From the NCBI RefSeq assembly GCF_013409575.1, contig NZ_JACCCY010000001.1, positions 62,001 through 126,000 on the forward strand: a stretch of DNA of 64,000 bases. Reading direction: 5' to 3'. This document shows, piece after piece, positions 26,582 to 35,263 of the stretch. The notes under the pieces were generated by a model. It was not told the DNA's origin. It saw only the letters and a program-made list of their open reading frames with translations, and did no database searches. The DNA comes from Macellibacteroides fermentans (GTDB lineage Bacteria > Bacteroidota > Bacteroidia > Bacteroidales > Tannerellaceae). Both the position numbers and the translations under genes were made by a program. Positions within the stretch are counted from its first letter, which is position 1. The number at the start of each line of letters is the position of its first letter.

Positions 26582-27595
26582 ATGAAAATAGAAGAAAATT
26601 ACTCTTTGGAGAGACATAATACATTTCATTTAAATGTTAAGACGCGTTGGTTCATGGAGTACAATAATGAAGAAGAGTTAGTTCGAATTTTGAAAGACGA
26701 ATATGTTTCTTCATTCGAGAAAGTACACATTGGCTCCGGAAGTAATTTATTGTTCCTCCATGATTATAGGGGTGTTGTTATGCACTCTGCCATAAAGGGG
26801 ATGGCAATCGTTGAAGAAGATGATGAAAATGTTTCAATAAGAGTGGGTGCTGGTGAACTGTGGGATGATTTAGTTGCTTTTGCTGTTAAGAACGGATGGG
26901 GAGGCATTGAAAATTTGTCTCTTATTCCGGGTGAAGTAGGAGCAGCCGCCATACAGAATATCGGAGCCTATGGGGCCGAATTCAAAGACGTTGTTCAGGC
27001 GGTTGAAACTGTAGAGATAGAAACGGCTTCTAAACGGATTTTCCCAATTGAAGATTGTAAATATGGTTACAGATCAAGTGTATTTAAAAATGAATTGAAT
27101 GACAAATATATTGTCACCTATGTGATTGTCCGCTTAAATAAACACCCCCGGATAGCTATAGAGTATGCCGATCTTAAAGCCGAACTGGCAGCCTGCAACG
27201 AAATTAATCTGGCAGCAGTTAGAAAAGCTGTAATTGATGTTAGAACAAGAAAGCTTCCCGATCCCGAAACAATGGGTAATGCCGGAAGTTTCTTCATGAA
27301 TCCAACTATTTCGGAGCGTCATTATAATCTTTTAAAGGAGCAATATCCTTCTATGCCATCCTATCCTTTGTCGGACGGGCGGGTAAAAGTTCCGGCAGCT
27401 TGGCTGATTGAGCAGTGTGGTTTTAAAGGAAAAGCATTCGGCCAGGCAGGAGTGTATGAACACCAGGCTTTGGTGTTAGTCAACCTTGGCGGTGCAGAAG
27501 GAACAGAGATTGCACTATTGGCAGAAACGATACGGGAAACTGTTTCCCAACGATTTGGTATTCAGATAGAACCTGAAGTAAAATATATATCTTGA
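26582..27595 (+). CDS. murB: UDP-N-acetylenolpyruvoylglucosamine reductase
   Basis: An FAD/NADPH enzyme that makes UDP-N-acetylmuramate, the second committed step of peptidoglycan synthesis. A 337-residue type I (E. coli-like) MurB. It shows the FAD-binding segments SLERHNTFHLNVKTRWF, VHIGSGSNLLFLHDY and ENLSLIPGEVGAAAIQNIGA, YRSSVFKNEL, and the catalytic Ser in NAGSFFMNP, ending in the substrate-binding EPEVKY. The MBL hydrolase gene starts one base after its stop. Confidence 0.97.
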   Translation: MKIEENYSLERHNTFHLNVKTRWFMEYNNEEELVRILKDEYVSSFEKVHIGSGSNLLFLHDYRGVVMHSAIKGMAIVEEDDENVSIRVGAGELWDDLVAFAVKNGWGGIENLSLIPGEVGAAAIQNIGAYGAEFKDVVQAVETVEIETASKRIFPIEDCKYGYRSSVFKNELNDKYIVTYVIVRLNKHPRIAIEYADLKAELAACNEINLAAVRKAVIDVRTRKLPDPETMGNAGSFFMNPTISERHYNLLKEQYPSMPSYPLSDGRVKVPAAWLIEQCGFKGKAFGQAGVYEHQALVLVNLGGAEGTEIALLAETIRETVSQRFGIQIEPEVKYIS

Positions 27596-27596
27596 G

Positions 27597-28355
27597 ATGA
27601 TGAAAATTACTTTCTTAGGAACAGGTACTTCTACAGGAAATCCTGAGATTGGATGTACATGCGAGGTTTGTACAAGTAAAGATCCGCGTGACTGGCGCTT
27701 AAGAGCTTCGGCTTTTGTGGAAATAGACGGCAAGCATTTGTTGATAGATTGCGGACCGGATTTCCGTTTGCAGATGCTTACACACTCAATTACCCGACTC
27801 GATGGCGTTCTGGTTACCCACGAGCATTACGATCATGTTGGTGGCTTGGACGATTTGCGTCCGTTTTGCAGAGACAAAGGGGTTGATATTTATGCTGAAG
27901 ACAATGTTGCTGAAGCCATTATTACCCGGATGCCTTATGCTTTCAGGGAGTTTAAATATCCCGGAGTTCCAAACCTCGAATTGATTCGAATATCCGAGCA
28001 ACCCTTCGATGCGGCTGGCATCAAGGTTATTCCTATAAGAATACTGCATGGTAAATTGCCTATTTTAGGATATAGAATTGGAAATTTTGCCTATTTGACT
28101 GATCTGAAATATATATCAGATGATGAAATAATGAAGCTAAGAGGATTGGATGTCCTTGTTATTGATGCTTTGCGAAAAGGACATCATCCCTCACACGAGG
28201 GGCTTGAAGAGGCATTACAGAATATCGAAAAGATTCGTCCTAAAACTGCATACCTGATACACATGAGTCACCGGATTGGTTTGCATGAATTTATTGAGAA
28301 AGAACTTCCCGCAAACGTTCATTATGCTTATGATGGATTGACGATTACCTGCTGA
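27597..28355 (+). CDS. MBL-fold metallohydrolase (PhnP-like)
   Basis: A 252-residue metallo-beta-lactamase-fold enzyme. The metal motif THEHYDHVGGLDDLR, the N-terminal FLGTGTSTGNPEIGCTCEVC, DCGPDFRLQ, LTDLKYIS and the C-terminal HMSHRIGLHEF place it near PhnP (cyclic ribose phosphate phosphodiesterase) and RNase Z-like hydrolases. The Cys-X-Cys-X2-Cys near the N-terminus is also seen in PhnP. No phosphonate genes surround it, so the substrate is unknown. It is co-transcribed with murB; the start is one of two adjacent ATGs. Its last 11 bases overlap the end of the convergent gene. Confidence 0.88.
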   Translation: MMKITFLGTGTSTGNPEIGCTCEVCTSKDPRDWRLRASAFVEIDGKHLLIDCGPDFRLQMLTHSITRLDGVLVTHEHYDHVGGLDDLRPFCRDKGVDIYAEDNVAEAIITRMPYAFREFKYPGVPNLELIRISEQPFDAAGIKVIPIRILHGKLPILGYRIGNFAYLTDLKYISDDEIMKLRGLDVLVIDALRKGHHPSHEGLEEALQNIEKIRPKTAYLIHMSHRIGLHEFIEKELPANVHYAYDGLTITC

Positions 28356-29253
28356 CAGAGTCTGGTTGAACAAGGCAAGCTGTAAAGTAAATTCGTTCAG
28401 CATCTTTCGATAATTGAGGTAAAAAATTATGATTCGGATAAAAAGATTTTAACCTTCGAACGACCGAATCTGCCATTATCGGATATATGCTATCCAGTTG
28501 TGCATTATAGGGGATACCAGAAAAGCAACATAGCTTCCCATCGCTGCTAAACAGGTCGGCATAAACCCATCCGTTGCCTAAACCCATCCGTATGGAGTCG
28601 TTTATCTGAACAGAAATATCCAGCGACGGAGCCGGAATCAATAGATTTAACGGAGCATTTCGATCCATCAGTTTCTTTTGGGACAAAATTCTGTCCGACA
28701 GGGCCGTCTGACCTATCTTTTGTTGGAGACAAATCTCATCCAGGAGCTTTTTGCTAAAGCTTGCAGCCCAAACACCTTGATTGTAATAAGTAACAAAAAA
28801 ACGATTGCCAGGTAAGGCATAAAAAGTAAATTCGGCCTTGTCTATCAACGTCCTTTTGGGATCGAAACTGCTGAAATAGGGATGTAAAATATTATCGGCA
28901 ATTTGATAAGCTTGTTCTAATGTTGCATTAGCATAAATCACCTCTCCTTGCTCGTGATAAGATATGAGATAAAATGGAATACCCGGATTTTTGTCTATAA
29001 TCTTAGCAAAAACAGGGGGGAGATGCGGGGCAAATAATTTCTTTGTATAATCGTCTGAAAGAATGATTTTGGAAAGCATGGATGGTCGATTAATACATAG
29101 AAGTGCATTCGGATTAGGGGCAACCACCGAGAACAGGTCGCTTTGCACGGTAATTTTCTTTTCATCAATTGAAAAGAAGAAAAACCAAGTAGCCAGAATA
29201 GCTCCAATAATAGATACAAGAGCAATTATAATCTCATTGCGGTATTCTTTCAT
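28345..29253 (-). CDS. Unknown protein with one N-terminal membrane anchor
   Basis: Not recognised. 302 residues: a short cytoplasmic N-terminus, one membrane segment at about 8-28 (IIIALVSIIGAILATWFFFF), then a ~270-residue soluble region expected to face the periplasm, with no catalytic motif that I can identify. It contains FSVVAPNPNALLCINRPSML and a Cys pair (LCCFSG) late in the protein. It is preceded by a -7 box at 29271-29278 that is bracketed by a perfect inverted repeat, and its end overlaps the convergent MBL gene by 11 bases. It could be a Bacteroidales-specific envelope protein. Confidence 0.75.
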   Translation of the reverse strand: MKEYRNEIIIALVSIIGAILATWFFFFSIDEKKITVQSDLFSVVAPNPNALLCINRPSMLSKIILSDDYTKKLFAPHLPPVFAKIIDKNPGIPFYLISYHEQGEVIYANATLEQAYQIADNILHPYFSSFDPKRTLIDKAEFTFYALPGNRFFVTYYNQGVWAASFSKKLLDEICLQQKIGQTALSDRILSQKKLMDRNAPLNLLIPAPSLDISVQINDSIRMGLGNGWVYADLFSSDGKLCCFSGIPYNAQLDSIYPIMADSVVRRLKSFYPNHNFLPQLSKDAERIYFTACLVQPDSVSR

Positions 29254-29256
29254 TTT

Positions 29257-29291
29257 CCAGATAATAATAGCAAATATAACTAATTATCTGG
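29257..29291. promoter_or_regulatory. Inverted repeat bracketing the promoter of the unknown gene
   Basis: CCAGATAAT (29257-29265) and ATTATCTGG (29283-29291) form a perfect 9-bp inverted repeat with 17 bases between. The minus-strand -7 box TATATTTG (29278-29271) lies in the middle. The half-sites are two helical turns or so apart, so this could be an operator that hides the promoter, or an RNA hairpin. Confidence 0.6.
29271..29278 (-). promoter_or_regulatory. -7 box, promoter of the unknown membrane-anchored gene
   Basis: TATATTTG on the minus strand, 18 bases before ATG 29253 and at the centre of the inverted repeat at 29257-29291. Confidence 0.6.
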
Positions 29292-29345
29292 TAACCTGAG
29301 ACAAACTAAAGGAAAAAGATTAAAGTTGAACGGAACAACAGGTCA

Positions 29346-29987
29346 TCACAATTTCTTTGAAAAGAAATATTTGCACCATTGTTTTATACCGCATTCTTCA
29401 CATTTGGGCTTACGTGCAAGACAAACGTATCTGCCGTGAAGAATAAGCCAATGATGTGCTTTAGGAATAAGGTGTTCAGGAATATGCTTTACCAACTCTT
29501 TTTCTGTTTCAAGAGGTGTTTTACTGTTATTGGTAAGTCCAATCCGGTTTGAAACCCGGAACACATGGGTATCAACCGCCATGGCAGGCTTGTTATAGAC
29601 GACAGATGCTATCACATTGGCTGTTTTCCGCCCTACACCGGGAAGTTTTTGTAGCTCATCTACGTCGGACGGTACCTCGCTGTTAAATTCTGAAACGAGT
29701 TTTTGAGCCATCCCAACCAGATGTTTTGATTTATTATTGGGATATGATACGCTGCGGATATATTCAAAAACAACTTCAGGAGTTGAAACTGCTAATACTT
29801 CGGGGGTGGGGAATGCTTCAAAAAGGGCCGGAGTGATCTGATTTACCCTTTTATCCGTGCATTGTGCGGAAAGAATTACTGCTATAAGGAGTTGATACGG
29901 ATTCTTATAATGTAATTCAGATTCCGCAACCGGCATATTTTTACTAAACCAGTCAACTATTCCCTTATAACGTTCTTCTTTTCGCAT
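29346..29987 (-). CDS. nth: Endonuclease III
   Basis: A bifunctional DNA glycosylase/AP lyase of base excision repair that removes oxidised pyrimidines. 213 residues with the helix-hairpin-helix LPGVGRKTANVIASV, whose catalytic Lys is in GRKTAN, the catalytic Asp in AVDTHVFRVSNRIGL, and a C-terminal [4Fe-4S] loop CLARKPKCEECGIKQWC (C-X6-C-X2-C-X5-C spacing). It lies downstream of pheS on the same strand; no separate promoter is apparent. Confidence 0.97.
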   Translation of the reverse strand: MRKEERYKGIVDWFSKNMPVAESELHYKNPYQLLIAVILSAQCTDKRVNQITPALFEAFPTPEVLAVSTPEVVFEYIRSVSYPNNKSKHLVGMAQKLVSEFNSEVPSDVDELQKLPGVGRKTANVIASVVYNKPAMAVDTHVFRVSNRIGLTNNSKTPLETEKELVKHIPEHLIPKAHHWLILHGRYVCLARKPKCEECGIKQWCKYFFSKKL

Positions 29988-30005
29988 GCAACTATATAAG
30001 ATAAC

Positions 30006-30065
30006 AGTCTTTTAACCCGTGTGTTTCCCCCGGGTGTGTTAATCCCGGGGGTGGTAAAAAAGACT
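30006..30065 (-). terminator. Large GC-core hairpin between pheS and nth
   Basis: A perfect core CCCCCGGG (30027-30034) and CCCGGGGG (30044-30051) is flanked by an outer pair AGTCTTTT-AACC / GGTAAAAAAGACT, giving a long imperfect stem. Each core arm also contains the palindrome CCCGGG. No clean T-run follows on the minus strand, so it may be a partial terminator or an mRNA processing or stabilising structure for pheS. Confidence 0.65.
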
Positions 30066-30076
30066 AGGTTATCAAC

Positions 30077-31096
30077 TTAATTGGCAGACTCAAACTGTTT
30101 CAGGAAACGTACATCGTTTTCTGAGAACATGCGTAAGTCTTTTACTTGGTATTTCAAATTTGTAATACGCTCGATACCCATACCGAGTGCATATCCGGAA
30201 TAAACAGAACTGTCTATTCCACAGTTTTCCAAAACATTGGGATCCACCATTCCACATCCCAAAATTTCTACCCAACCTGTATGTTTACAGAACGGACATC
30301 CTTTTCCTCCGCAAAGGTTACATGATATATCCATTTCTGCAGATGGTTCAGTAAATGGGAAGTAGGAAGGGCGTAAACGAATTTTGGTATCTGGTCCGAA
30401 CATCTCTTTTGCAAAGAAAAGCAAAGCTTGCTTCAAATCGGCAAAGGATACATTCTTATCAACATACAACGCTTCAACCTGGTGGAAGAAACAGTGTGCG
30501 CGATACGAAATAGCTTCATTACGATAAACACGTCCGGGACAGATTATACGGATTGGAGGCTCCTGGTTCTCCATCACGCGAGTTTGTACGGAAGAAGTAT
30601 GAGTTCTTAACAATACATCCGGATTGTGTTGAATAAAAAAGGTGTCCTGCATATCTCTGGCAGGATGATCTTCTGCAAAATTAAGAGAAGAGAATACGTG
30701 CCAATCGTCTTCAATTTCAGGTCCTTCAGCGATACTAAAGCCTAAACGGCCAAATATATCGCAAATTTCCTTCTTGACAATAGACAGAGGATGTCGCGTA
30801 CCTAGTTGTACAGGATAAGCTGTACGTGTTAGATCAATATCATTGTTGGTAGTCTGAATATTCTCGAAAGCCTCTTTCAGATCATTAATTTTCTGTTGAG
30901 TTGTTTCTTTCAGTACATTCAGGAACTGTCCGACTTCTCTTTTTTGATCAGCTGCTACGTTACGAAAATCATTAAAAAGAAGAGATACTTCTCCTTTTTT
31001 ACTTAAATATTTAATTCGTAAAGCTTCCAGTTCTTCGGCATTTGCCGCTTTCATATCCTCTACTTCCTGAAGCAGAGCCTTTATCCTATCGATCAT
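30077..31096 (-). CDS. pheS: Phenylalanyl-tRNA synthetase alpha subunit
   Basis: The catalytic subunit of the alpha2-beta2 PheRS. 339 residues: an N-terminal coiled coil, then the class II core with HPLSIVKKEICDIFGRLGFS, DTFFIQHNPDVLLRTHTSSVQ, motif 2 (CPGRVYRNEAISYRAHCFFHQ region), the PSYFPFTEPSAEMDI segment and motif 3 (GYALGMGIERITNLKY). A Cys cluster, CNLCGGKGCPFCKHTGW, forms a putative metal site between them. pheT is not adjacent, as often in this phylum. Confidence 0.97.
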   Translation of the reverse strand: MIDRIKALLQEVEDMKAANAEELEALRIKYLSKKGEVSLLFNDFRNVAADQKREVGQFLNVLKETTQQKINDLKEAFENIQTTNNDIDLTRTAYPVQLGTRHPLSIVKKEICDIFGRLGFSIAEGPEIEDDWHVFSSLNFAEDHPARDMQDTFFIQHNPDVLLRTHTSSVQTRVMENQEPPIRIICPGRVYRNEAISYRAHCFFHQVEALYVDKNVSFADLKQALLFFAKEMFGPDTKIRLRPSYFPFTEPSAEMDISCNLCGGKGCPFCKHTGWVEILGCGMVDPNVLENCGIDSSVYSGYALGMGIERITNLKYQVKDLRMFSENDVRFLKQFESAN

Positions 31097-31123
31097 TGCA
31101 AATCTCCTTTATTTTACAGCTTG

Positions 31124-31131
31124 CAAAGTTA
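31124..31131 (-). promoter_or_regulatory. -7 box, pheS promoter
   Basis: TAACTTTG on the minus strand, 27 bases before the pheS ATG. Confidence 0.65.
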
Positions 31132-31256
31132 ACTTTTCTTTTTACATTGACAATGTTAATAAAAGATTATTCTCTATTATCAGTAAGAAACCCGGATAAA
31201 ATTTTTTTTCAATAAAAATATAGAACTAATAATTCAGCTTAAATCAAACAAATATT

Positions 31257-31264
31257 TACATTTG
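31257..31264 (+). promoter_or_regulatory. -7 box, glpD promoter
   Basis: TACATTTG, 27 bases before the glpD ATG; presumed promoter of the glycerol gene cluster. Confidence 0.65.
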
Positions 31265-31291
31265 TGTTTGTTAATCTAAATCGCTATTGAT

Positions 31292-32857
31292 ATGAAACGA
31301 AACGCGCTGTTGCATCAACTGGTTACTCATGAAAATACCTTCGACTTTATTGTTATCGGTGGGGGAGCTACTGGTTTAGGAATTGCTTTGGATGCGATAA
31401 CCCGTGGGGCAAGTGTCGCATTGTTTGAACAAGACGATTTTACCAAAGGAACATCCAGTCGAAGTACAAAGTTAGTTCATGGCGGAGTTCGTTATTTGGC
31501 TCAGGGAGATGTCTCATTGGTTCTCGAAGCTCTTCGAGAACGGGGATTACTAAGGAAAAATGCTTCACATTTGGTGAAGAATCAATCTTTTTTGATTCCA
31601 TGTTATCGTTGGTGGGAAGGTGCTTTTTATACAATCGGACTGATATTATATGATTTAATGGCTGCAAACCTGGGATTCGGCCGTTCTTTTTGTATTGGTC
31701 CGAAGCGGGCCGTCAAAACAATTCCTATGTTACGCAAAAAGGGAATGAAAGCCGGAGTAATATATCACGACGGACAGTTTGACGATTCGCGTCTGGCAAT
31801 CAATATCGCTCAAACGGCGGTTGATGCAGGGGCATGTGTCCTAAATTATATGAAGGTTACGAACCTGATTAAACAGGAGGGAAAGGTTTGTGGAGTTGAA
31901 GTGATGGATATGGAAACCGGCGAGCAGCATGTGGTTAAATCGAAGGTTGTTATCAACGCAACAGGTGTTTTTGCAGATGATATACTTCAGATGGACGAAC
32001 CCGGGATAAAGCCTACTGTACGTCCCAGTCAGGGAGTTCATTTGGTGCTCGACGCGTCGTTTTTACAAAGTAATTATGCCATTATGATACCAAAAACTGC
32101 CGATGGACGGGTATTATTTGCAGTTCCCTGGCATGATAAAGTAGTAGTTGGCACAACGGATACATTGATGAAGCATGCATTGCTGGAGCCGGTTGCCCTC
32201 GAACAAGAGATTGATTTTATTTTAAATACTGCCGGTAAGTACCTTACCAAGCCCCCGCAAAGAAAAGATGTCCTATCTGTATTTGCTGGTCTTAGACCTT
32301 TGGCTGCGCCTAGAAGCGAGGATAAAAAAACAAAAGAGATTTCCCGGAGTCATAAATTGATTGTAGAAAAATCGGGATTAATAACTATCATAGGTGGTAA
32401 ATGGACAACTTATCGAAAGATGGCTCAGGATACGATTGATTTGGCATATGCCAGGATGCATTTAAAGGCTCCCGAATGTGTTACCGAGACCTATAAAATC
32501 CACGGATGTAAAGAAAATCCGGATTATAACGATCCGCTGTATGTATATGGTACGGATGCAGAGGAAATCAGATCATTTATTGCTTCGTCACCAACCTTGG
32601 GTGAAAAGTTGCATCCTCAGTATACATATTCAGTGGGAGAAATTATTTGGATTGTTAGAAATGAAATGGCTCTTACGCTTGAGGATGTCTTAGCAAGGAG
32701 ACTTCGCATACTTTTTCTGGATGCGAAAGCAGCCCTGGAAATGGCTCCCCGAACAGCCCGGATCATTGCTGCAGAGCGCCAGAAAGACCAACAATGGATA
32801 GATATGCAAATCCAATCCTTTAGCGAGTTGACATCCAATTATATTTTAACAGATTAA
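31292..32857 (+). CDS. glpD: Aerobic-type glycerol-3-phosphate dehydrogenase
   Basis: An FAD enzyme that oxidises glycerol-3-phosphate to dihydroxyacetone phosphate and passes electrons to menaquinone at the inner membrane. 521 residues: FAD-binding GxGxxG region (FIVIGGGATGLGIALDA), SSRSTKLVHGGVRYL, the substrate-site segment PSQGVHLVLD, and a C-terminal DAO-C domain from about residue 390. It has no predicted signal peptide; membrane contact is peripheral in this family. First of the glpD-glpK-glpF-CoA-ligase cluster, with gaps of 47, 22 and 93 bases. Confidence 0.95.
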   Translation: MKRNALLHQLVTHENTFDFIVIGGGATGLGIALDAITRGASVALFEQDDFTKGTSSRSTKLVHGGVRYLAQGDVSLVLEALRERGLLRKNASHLVKNQSFLIPCYRWWEGAFYTIGLILYDLMAANLGFGRSFCIGPKRAVKTIPMLRKKGMKAGVIYHDGQFDDSRLAINIAQTAVDAGACVLNYMKVTNLIKQEGKVCGVEVMDMETGEQHVVKSKVVINATGVFADDILQMDEPGIKPTVRPSQGVHLVLDASFLQSNYAIMIPKTADGRVLFAVPWHDKVVVGTTDTLMKHALLEPVALEQEIDFILNTAGKYLTKPPQRKDVLSVFAGLRPLAAPRSEDKKTKEISRSHKLIVEKSGLITIIGGKWTTYRKMAQDTIDLAYARMHLKAPECVTETYKIHGCKENPDYNDPLYVYGTDAEEIRSFIASSPTLGEKLHPQYTYSVGEIIWIVRNEMALTLEDVLARRLRILFLDAKAALEMAPRTARIIAAERQKDQQWIDMQIQSFSELTSNYILTD

Positions 32858-32904
32858 ACCGAATTCTAATATACTAATATCTTAAAATGTAAATTAATAC
32901 AAAT

Positions 32905-34404
32905 ATGAGTTTCAAGAATAAATATGTACTAGCGATTGATCAGGGAACTACTAGTTCGCGTGCCATAATCTTCAATCATCAGGGAGAGATTGTAGTAACC
33001 TCTCAAAAAGACTTTCAGCAATACTTTCCTCAACTCGGATGGGTTGAGCATGATCCGAATGAAATATGGTACTCTCAAAGCTCGGTTATTATGGAGGCTA
33101 TGGCAAAAGCAGATCTGACAGATAAAAATATCGCCTGTATCGGAATTACTAACCAGCGTGAAACGACCATTGTGTGGGATAAAGAAACGGGGTTTCCTGT
33201 TTACAACGCGATTGTTTGGCAAGACAGACGGACCGCCGACTATTGTGAAGAGCTTAAAGCAAATGGGTATGCCGAGATGATTCATAATAAAACCGGATTG
33301 GTAATAGACGCCTATTTTTCGGCTACTAAAATAAAATGGATATTAGATAATGTAAAAGGAATCAGAGAAAGGGCGGATAGAGGCGAGCTTTGCTTTGGAA
33401 CAGTAGATTCCTGGTTGGTTTGGAAATTATCCAGAGGAGAAAAACACATTACAGATGTAAGTAATGCATCCCGCACCATGTTATTCAATATTCATACACT
33501 TGAATGGGACAAGGAGTTATTGGAATTATTCACAATCCCAGAATCAATGCTACCTGAAGTTAAAACCAGCAGCGAAGTGTATTGTGAAACCAAAAGTCCG
33601 ATCTTTTCATCCGGAATTCCTGTTGCTGGAATAGCCGGTGATCAGCAGTCGGCTTTGTTCGGCCAGCTTTGTCTGGAGGAGGGGATGACTAAAACAACCT
33701 ATGGCACAGGCTGTTTTATGGTTATGAATACAGGAAAGAAGCCGGTTGTGTCCCATAATAACCTGTTAACTACCATAGCATGGAAGATTGGAGAAGAGGT
33801 GACTTACGCCTTGGAGGGCAGTGTGTTTGTAGGAGGCGCAGTGGTACAGTGGCTGCGTGATGGAATCAGACTTATACCCAACGCTGCTGTTACAGAGCAG
33901 ATGGCCGAGTCTGTTCCCGACAATGGAGGGGTATATTTCGTGCCTGCGCTAACAGGTTTAGGCGCTCCTTATTGGGATCAATATGCAAGGGGAGCCATTG
34001 TGGGTATTACGCGTGGTACTACCGCAGCACATATTACACGAGCTGCTCTTGAAGGAATTACCTATCAGGTGTATGACGTTCTGAATTCAATGGAGAATGA
34101 TATAAAATCGAAGCTCAAGGAGATTCGCGTGGACGGAGGGGCTGTTGCCAATTGTTTTTTAATGCAGTTTCAGGCAGATATATGTCGTTGTCCGGTGGTC
34201 CGGCCTAAAGTTCTTGAAACAACTGCTTTAGGAGTGGCTTATCTGGCTGGTCTGGCTGTAGGATATTGGAAAGATATGTCCGATTTGCAGGAACAGTGGA
34301 GTGTTGACAGGACATTTACCTCTTCAATGACAGAAGAAGAATCGGTAGCCTTGCTACATCAGTGGCACAAAGCTGTAGGACGTACTTTACAATGGGCCGA
34401 GTAA
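32905..34404 (+). CDS. glpK: Glycerol kinase
   Basis: Phosphorylates glycerol on entry, trapping it as sn-glycerol-3-phosphate. 499 residues of the FGGY kinase family: ATP-binding N-terminus [62 protein letters not shown], and C-terminal FGGY signature region [20 protein letters not shown]. The length is that of the family. Lies between the dehydrogenase and the facilitator. Confidence 0.97.
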   Translation: MSFKNKYVLAIDQGTTSSRAIIFNHQGEIVVTSQKDFQQYFPQLGWVEHDPNEIWYSQSSVIMEAMAKADLTDKNIACIGITNQRETTIVWDKETGFPVYNAIVWQDRRTADYCEELKANGYAEMIHNKTGLVIDAYFSATKIKWILDNVKGIRERADRGELCFGTVDSWLVWKLSRGEKHITDVSNASRTMLFNIHTLEWDKELLELFTIPESMLPEVKTSSEVYCETKSPIFSSGIPVAGIAGDQQSALFGQLCLEEGMTKTTYGTGCFMVMNTGKKPVVSHNNLLTTIAWKIGEEVTYALEGSVFVGGAVVQWLRDGIRLIPNAAVTEQMAESVPDNGGVYFVPALTGLGAPYWDQYARGAIVGITRGTTAAHITRAALEGITYQVYDVLNSMENDIKSKLKEIRVDGGAVANCFLMQFQADICRCPVVRPKVLETTALGVAYLAGLAVGYWKDMSDLQEQWSVDRTFTSSMTEEESVALLHQWHKAVGRTLQWAE

Positions 34405-34426
34405 TAATCTTAAAAATACAATTAAT

Positions 34427-35170
34427 ATGACTCCGTTTGTAGCTGAATATATTGGTACGGCAATCATGATTTTAATGGGTGGAGGTGTTGTCGCCAATGT
34501 GGTTTTAGATAAAACGAAAGGAAATAACTCCGGTTGGATGGTAATAACTACGGCCTGGGCTATGGGTGTTTTTATAGGTGTGGTAGTTGCCGGGCCGTAT
34601 AGTGGGGCTCATTTAAATCCAGCTATCTCAATTGGTCTGGCGGCAGCCGGTACTTTTCCCTGGAGCAATGTTTTATCCTATGTTGTGGCACAGTTCTTAG
34701 GTGCTGCTACCGGTGCGCTGATGGTTTGGATGTTTTATAAGGATCATTTTGACATTACAGAAAACAAAGTATCCAAATTAGGTGTTTTCTGTACAGTTCC
34801 AGAAATAAGGAATCCATTTAGGAACTTTTTATCGGAAGTAATTGGTACATTTGTTCTGATGCTAGTGGTATTCTATATTACAAAAGGAGAAGCTCAGATG
34901 TTAAATGAGAAAGTTACAATTCCTATTGGTTTAGGCTCTGTAGGAGCAATCCCGGTTGCTTTTACGGTTTGGGTTATTGGTCTTTCTCTTGGAGGTACCA
35001 CCGGCTATGCGATTAATCCCGCAAGAGATTTAGCTCCCCGGTTTATGCACTCAGTTTTGCCCATTAAAGACAAAGGAGACAGTCAGTGGTCGTATTCCTG
35101 GGTTCCGTTAATCGGTCCGCTTCTGGGCTCTACGTTGGCCGCTATGCTCTATTTGATATTGCTGGACTGA
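34427..35170 (+). CDS. glpF: Glycerol facilitator (aquaglyceroporin)
   Basis: A 247-residue MIP-family channel that lets glycerol diffuse across the inner membrane. Six hydrophobic segments and both half-helix motifs are present: HLNPAIS (first NPA) and AINPARDLAPR (second NPA followed by R and D, the glycerol-type selectivity filter). Closely spaced after glpK. Confidence 0.96.
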   Translation: MTPFVAEYIGTAIMILMGGGVVANVVLDKTKGNNSGWMVITTAWAMGVFIGVVVAGPYSGAHLNPAISIGLAAAGTFPWSNVLSYVVAQFLGAATGALMVWMFYKDHFDITENKVSKLGVFCTVPEIRNPFRNFLSEVIGTFVLMLVVFYITKGEAQMLNEKVTIPIGLGSVGAIPVAFTVWVIGLSLGGTTGYAINPARDLAPRFMHSVLPIKDKGDSQWSYSWVPLIGPLLGSTLAAMLYLILLD

Positions 35171-35207
35171 TTATAAGAAGATGTAAATTGATATTAAACA
35201 AATACCA

Positions 35208-35245
35208 TTTTTTGGTTGGAAAAGGCTGATTTACCAATCAAAAAA
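35208..35245 (+). repeat. Hairpin between glpF and the CoA ligase
   Basis: TTTTTTGGTTGG and CCAATCAAAAAA can form a 12-bp stem with one G.T pair and a 14-base loop. It is AT-rich, with no T-run after it. It may tune expression of the last gene or be a weak attenuator. Confidence 0.4.
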
Positions 35246-35263
35246 TTCAACTAATTAAACGTT

